Shown here: positions 59,069 through 64,000 of the stretch, in pieces
Position numbering within the stretch: the stretch's first letter is position 1
Layout: every line of letters starts with the position of its first letter
Source of the DNA: Isoetes taiwanensis
Taxonomy: Eukaryota > Streptophyta > Lycopodiopsida > Isoetales > Isoetaceae
DNA: 64,000 nucleotides
NCBI GenBank assembly: GCA_021234155.1
Contig: JAJEKV010000075.1
Location: 3,567,720 to 3,631,719 of the forward strand
Direction of reading: 5' to 3'
Translations under genes and position numbers: made by a program
The notes under the pieces: generated by a model
What the model was told of the DNA's origin: nothing
What the model saw: only the letters and a program-made list of their open reading frames with translations
Database searches by the model: none

Positions 59069-60656
59069 ATCTCTTGGATTTGATACTATTACTTTGGTTT
59101 AAGGTTTTGGATGACATTAGTATATAGAAATCTGTAACTGTATAATGAAAGAATGGTATCATCTTGGACATTTTGTTCTTGTATGGCCAGATAAGACCGC
59201 AGAGGGACTGACCAATGCTGATGTTTGCGCTAGGATTAACAAGTTCAAGCCATATTCGTTTTTCCCCTTTTTCTTTTTTCAAATTTAGAGTATCTTGTGA
59301 GCCAAATATCCTCACATATTATTTGGCTTGAAGTTTCTTGGAATCGAGCCACACTTCGGAGCCAATATTTCGCTGGGTCGATCTTGGATCTAACTGTACT
59401 TATTTGACAATTGGATGAAATGAGTCTAATCTTAAACAAATAACCTCTATCCACAATTGGGCATTTTACCCAATTTATTTTGTCCAAGTTGCTGCTTTAG
59501 GCTAAGCAATGCATATTCATTTTTCTTCACGAAAAGTGTATACAAAGAGTATAACATTTTTTATCTAGGCTAGAGAAATTTTCCCTTCGAAAATGATTAG
59601 GAACAAAATGGAAATAGGGTCCCGTTTGTTCCCTGGCGACCAATCTCAAGATACACGTGGCATTGACCAATATTGTGGAATAGAAGTCGGGTTTCCTTAT
59701 TCCCTTAGGGTTCCTTGAGCAGGTTAGAGTTCTTGGAGCAAGTTAGGATTCTTCTGACCGCCGCCGCGAGTTCTTCACGAGTTCTTTACGCTTTCGTTCT
59801 TCAAGCCGATCGACATGGTTCTTGTTCTTGAAGCTAATCACAGTCCTTCATCAGGCCGACATATAGTAGTTCTTCATCAGCCCAACAATTCTTGGCAGGT
59901 AAATCTTCACTCAATTCCAACAGATTACAAAAACTGCCTGATCTTCGTTGAATCTCTTTAAATCTATTTAAAACTCTTGAAATCTGTTCAAAGACTCTAT
60001 GAATTGCGAGACAAAATTCAAAAAGCAGCTCCTCGATTTCCATTTTGTAGGGGAATGGAGGTTGGTCCTCCATTCTCAGTTTTGCAGGTGGGGTCCGGGA
60101 GCGGGTGACCCGCAAAATCGGGAATGGAGGACCAACCTCCATTTCCCTATATGTAAAGTCAGGGTGCCGTAGATTCAGCCCTTACATCCAATGGCGACGT
60201 GCCACGTGGCCGCCATTCTTTCCTGAATGTTGTCCAGAATTTTGGACGAGATTTCGTTTAACATTCAAAAATTTCATATGTGATTCTTCAATGTAGCCAT
60301 TGGATGCCCACCACGTGGCGTTGAATCTACGACACCCATAACTCGAATGCCCCTCTACCTTGAATTACGACGAGTCAGGCAGGCCTCCGCGCTGCCGCCC
60401 GTCTGCCAGCCTTCCTCGCCGGAATTCAAGGCAGAGGGAAATTCATGTATATATAACACCCACAAACAAATGAGCATTTGAATGGTTTTGGATAATACAT
60501 ATTTAATTTTCTTTTAAAACACCTGGAAGAGCACGTTTTCCCTTGGGAAATGATTTTCCTTTGTGGAGAGTAGGCCTAGTGTAACGAAGAAAAAAGAGAG
60601 GGAAATGAAGGTGTGAGGGAAATGAAGGCCAAGTAAAGACACAAGCTAGGACATTA

Positions 60657-60686
60657 GCCCGGCAACGCCGGGCACATGTTTACTAG
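60657..60686 (+). mobile_element. Helitron-type 3' terminus
   Basis: The hairpin GCCCGGC-AAC-GCCGGGC (60657-60673) is followed after 9 nt by CTAG (60683-60686) and then T. This is the arrangement of plant Helitron 3' ends. The 5' end (TC...) was not located. Confidence 0.55.
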
Positions 60687-60739
60687 TTTATATTTACAAA
60701 TTTTATTGTTACGTCTTTCATCACACGCCCATAACTAAT

Positions 60740-60768
60740 GCCCGGCATTGCCCGGCACACGTTTCTAG
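60740..60768 (+). mobile_element. Second Helitron-type 3' terminus
   Basis: GCCCGGC-ATT-GCCCGGC, then 8 nt, then CTAG at 60765-60768, then T. The second arm is one base away from perfect pairing. It ends exactly where copy 2 of the duplicated block begins. Confidence 0.45.
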
Positions 60769-62525
60769 TATGTATGCTTATTGCTGGACCTTACTAGCAT
60801 CGTTCCCTAATGGCGGCAATATAAGTGATCATATTTGATCCAATAACATTCACATGTTCAAGTTAGGACCATAATGGATATTTGGATTTGGGTAAATTGT
60901 ATAGCTATTATTGGGTCCTTATTTACTAGTAATATTACACTTTTATAAGTTATGGGAAAATCCCTAAACTTGGCTCTCCTCTCCATCTTTATGAATGGAG
61001 GCCGCTATTATCAGTTTAGCATAAGCAGAGATTTGGTAGGTGCTGCCCAAGGTCTTATGGCAGATCATATTAATGTAAGGGGGTTGTCTTGACTATTTTT
61101 CTCGGGCAAACAAAGCACAAACCTTTGTGATGTATACCCTGACCACGACATTCTTTTTGCTCTCTTGTGAGAATTAAAACTCAGATGGGGTGTTGCATAG
61201 CATATTTCTGAGGAGTGCAGGGGCATGGGCTCTTGCATGCAAAGCAAGGCTATGGCCATCCCATAAACGAAATTATATGAAGCTTCACATTTTCTGGGTA
61301 GCTCAAACGGATGGTGTCTTGGGACTGATAATGAGTTTAACCAGGTATCTGACAATATTTCGCTGGGCCGATCTTGGATCTAACCGTACTTATTCGACAA
61401 TTGGATGAAATGAGTCTAATCTTAAACAAATAACCTCTATCCACAATTGGGCATTTTACCGAATTTATTTTGTCCAAGTTGCTGCTTTAGGTTAAGCAAT
61501 GCACATTCATTTTTCTTCACGAAAAGTGTAACATTTTTTATCTAGGCTAGAGAAATTCTCCCTTAATGATTAGGAACAAAATGGAAATAGGATCCCGTTT
61601 GTTCCCTGGCGACCAATCTCAAGATACACATGGCATTGACCAATATTGTGGAATAGAAGTCGGGTTTCCTTATTCCCTTAGGGTTCCTTGAGCAGGTTAG
61701 AGTTCTTGGAGCAGGTTAGGATTCTTCGACTGCCGCCGCGAGTTCTTCACGAGTTCTTCACGCTTTCATTCTTCAAGCCGATCGACATGGTTCTTGTTCT
61801 TCAAGCTAATCACAGTCCTTCATCAGGCCGACATATAGTAGTTCTTCATCAGACCAACAATTCTTGGCAGGTAAATCTTCACTCAATTCCAGCAGATTAC
61901 AAAAACTGCCTGATCTTCGCCGAATCTCTTTAAATCTATTTAAAACTCTTGAAATCTATTCAAAGACTCTATGAATTGCGAGACAAAATTCAAAAAGCAG
62001 CTCCTCTATTTCCATTTTGTAGGGCGCAAAATCGGGAATGGAGGACCAACCTCCATTTCCCTATATGTAAAGTCAGGGTGCCGTAGATTCAACCCTTGCA
62101 TCCAATGGCGACGTGCCACGTGGCCGCCATTCTTTCCTGACGAGATTTCGCTTAACATTCAGAAATTTCATATGCGATTCTTCAATCTAGCCATTGGATG
62201 CCCACCACGTGGCGCTGAATCTACGACACCCATAACTTCATGTTGCACGAATGCCCCTCTACCTTAAATTACGACGAGTCAGGCAGGCCTCCGCGTTGCC
62301 GCCCGTCAGCCAGCCTTCGTCGCCGCAATTCAAGGCAGAGGGGCATTCATGTATACATAACACCCACAAACAAATGAGCATTTGAATGGTTTTGGATAAG
62401 ACATATTTAATTTTCTTTTAAAACACCTCGAAGAGCACGTTTTCCCCTTGGGAAATGATTTTCCTTTGTGGAGAGTAGGCCTAGTGTAACGAAGAAAAAA
62501 GAGAGGGAAATGAAGGTGTGAGGTC
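60769..62525. repeat. Duplicated block, copy 2 (internally deleted)
   Basis: Starts TATGTATGCTTATTGCTG like 55942 and ends GAAATGAAGGTGTGAG like 60614. A junction near 61346 joins the left part (matching up to about 57210) to the right part (matching from about 59366). Both insertions present in copy 1's left part are absent. Confidence 0.9.
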
Positions 62526-62605
62526 GGAACCAGGGGCAAAGGAAAGGGAGCTCGGCATACCTGACCTTGTATTTGTTAGTGCATAATAAAAGGGAAGGCT
62601 AGGCT
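62526..62605 (+). promoter_or_regulatory. Putative 5' leader of the right-edge gene
   Basis: Unique sequence between the end of the repeat copy and the ATG at 62606. The promoter would lie here and in the repeat itself. No TATA box is clear. Confidence 0.3.
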
Positions 62606-63983
62606 ATGGAGACTGGCGATGGTGGTGGCGGATCAGACGGAGCCAGACCACGGCGGCATCACAAATCGCAAGCTTCTGCAGCTGACGATTCTGTGCCATT
62701 GGCTCTTTCAAGACCTATTCGATCTGCCCGTCTCAGATCGCATCCTCAATACCATTCCTTCACCCGCCTTTCAATGTATCTTACACGCCGGAAGGCCAAG
62801 GCCAAGGCCAAATCCAAAGGCCGCAGCCGTAGCCGCTCCGTTGCTTCCCGCATGGCTACCATGTTGCGGTCTTCCCATCGATTGCCTTCTTCTCAGGTTT
62901 ACATTGCGCCCATACGTTCCGTATATGGCAAAAGCTTTGTTTCAATTGGAATATTGTCTTACAGGTTATGGGCACCAGTACCTTGCGCAGGTCAACGAGA
63001 AAACGGCGGATTTCCTCCGCATTAGCGTATGATTCATACAATAGTGATGCTGAAGATGCTGAACTTCTGGTAGGATTTAACAATCATGGGTTCAATTAAC
63101 ATATCTGGTTTGGCCTTATTATGGATGCTCTGGATAGGCTGTGTGTTTAATAATGAAACGGTTTAAGTTCCTCTCAAGTACATAATGCGTTGGAAAAGAG
63201 ATTGATAATCGAAACGCTTGAGTTCTCTTATGTACGTTAAAGGGACTTTGAATGGCTCTCTACAGCAACCTTATACTCAAGGAACAACGGGACAAAGACT
63301 ATAGTTTTACTGAAATCATTTCTGGATTGTCCAGATATATGTTTTAGCTGATAGTTTTTCAAAAGCTCTTGGAATTATGTTATTACGAACATATTAACGG
63401 ATCTAGATAGATAGCCAAGGACGTAATTACATGTGATTGAAAAAAATTATCATAGTTGATCAAGAAAAATCTCCTCTAGTAGGGAGGAACATAGTCCCGT
63501 AGTTTATTGCAGGAGTATATTCTAGCCGTTGCATCAAAGCTTTACTCAAAGAGGATAATGCTGGTCAAGTTTGAATATGTTAAACATGGTTGATGTTTTC
63601 ATTACTGAAAATTCGAGTGTCACGTGTGAAACTTTTGTGAAAATATAAAGGTGTTCTGCGTTTTGGAGGATAAAGGAGCCTTACTAAAATCTGTGCAAGT
63701 CAAAGACCATGATGATAGACTCAGAATATAGGATTTGCAGTGGGACAGAGGTTCATTTTGGGTCCTCGGTTTAATTCTTCTGTAAGGAAATTACAATCAG
63801 TGCATGCCATGGTATTATCTGTATGAGTAATAGGTCACAATGACCTGACTTATAGATCTTATACATAATAACGTACTTTGTCTTGATTTTATTCAATTCT
63901 GTTTCATCATTTTAGTTTCTCTGCAGGAGCGGGCATATAGGGCTTCCACTTGTGTCAAGAGGGGACATAGTCCTGATGAGCAA
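62606..63983 (+). CDS. 5' part of a spliced host gene, basic nuclear-like protein
   Basis: Three exons join in phase 0: 62606-62896, 62965-63069 and 63927-63983, with GT-AG borders (CAG|GTTTAC, TTACAG|GTT, CTG|GTAGG, CTGCAG|GAG, CAA|GTGAGT). The product begins METGDGGGGSDG, continues with an Arg/Ser-rich part and a KAKAKAKSKGRSRSRSVASR run, then STLRRSTRKRRISSALAYDS, an acidic YNSDAEDAELL, and a basic end. This suggests a nuclear, perhaps chromatin- or DNA-binding, protein; no domain is recognised. The frame is unbroken across all three exons, unlike most of the window, and the gene runs off the right edge. An overlapping +1 frame is open for 137 codons and has an F-box-like LFDLPVSDRILNTIPSP, so an F-box protein in that frame is the main alternative. 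Confidence 0.6.
63070..63926 (+). other. Intron 2 of the right-edge gene
   Basis: 857 bp, AT-rich, starting GTAGGATTTA and ending TTTCTCTGCAG, with a pyrimidine tract at the 3' end. No repeat or nested gene is visible. Confidence 0.5.
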
Positions 63984-64000
63984 GTGAGTCCGGTGGACAA

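Larger units (their letters stand above)
55942..60614. repeat. Duplicated block, copy 1 (full)
   Basis: Left part (55942-57210) and right part (59366-60614) match 60769-61345 and 61346-62525 in the same orientation. Copy 1 also holds a MITE, a LINE tail and 2.1 kb of middle sequence that copy 2 lacks. At 60052-60142 an inverted repeat (GAATGGAGGTTGGTCCTCCA and its inverse) is present; copy 2 keeps only the right arm. Confidence 0.9.

Overview
The window looks like nuclear DNA of a land plant in a transposon-rich, gene-poor region. The reasons are GT-AG introns with U-rich tails, plant-type beta-hexosaminidase and STN1 coding sequence, L1-like LINE fragments, Helitron-type 3' ends, a MITE, a fold-back element, satellites and large duplications. 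A seed-free vascular plant is possible, but the sequence does not settle this. I see no rRNA, tRNA, CRISPR array, or complete bacterial or viral gene set. Many coding stretches switch frame every few dozen codons. Some of this is decay, but a recurring change at CAG/CTG trinucleotides suggests that part of it is a base-calling artefact.

Layout. 1-5198 is copy 1 of a 5.2-kb direct duplication; copy 2 is 46350-51640. 5199-9715 holds degenerate coding-like islands. 9716-12345 is a satellite of about 15 units of about 160 bp. 12350-16205 has small tandem duplications and unassigned sequence. 16216-16705 and 34013-34175 are two parts of one AT-rich palindromic array, split by a composite mobile element of about 17.3 kb (16706-34012). 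This outer element carries a MULE-like transposase gene on the minus strand. That gene is itself split by an inner 8.3-kb element (21404-29734) with TAAACGGG/CCCGTTTA ends. The inner element has two divergent genes: a transposase/integrase-like protein of the DGMDQ / LQLDN-RENKN / GHTHD family (I believe DUF7869) on the minus strand, and a ParB-like domain joined to a bacterial-type beta-class DNA N4/N6 methyltransferase on the plus strand. Arrays of GTGTATTC-type palindromes lie between the two genes and in the methyltransferase introns. This inner element is the most unusual thing in the window.

35000-43300 has AGATTC-rich minisatellite blocks flanking a cluster of plant gene fragments: the 3' part of a SEN1-like helicase, the middle exons of a beta-hexosaminidase, a lysine-rich terminal exon, and a nearly complete STN1 (CST telomere complex) with one frameshift. 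44871-46064 is a fold-back element. 53700-54850 is a LINE ORF1 relic. 55942-60614 and 60769-62525 are two copies of another repeat: copy 1 carries a MITE and a LINE tail missing from copy 2, and copy 2 has a large internal deletion. From 62606 to the right edge is the 5' part of what looks like an ordinary spliced host gene of unknown function.

Most of the window is a layered record of transposition. If any part still works as a unit, it is the inner element, whose two genes pair a transposase-like protein with a DNA methyltransferase that could modify the element's own DNA or its host's. The domain calls rest on visible motifs; the functional link is inference.
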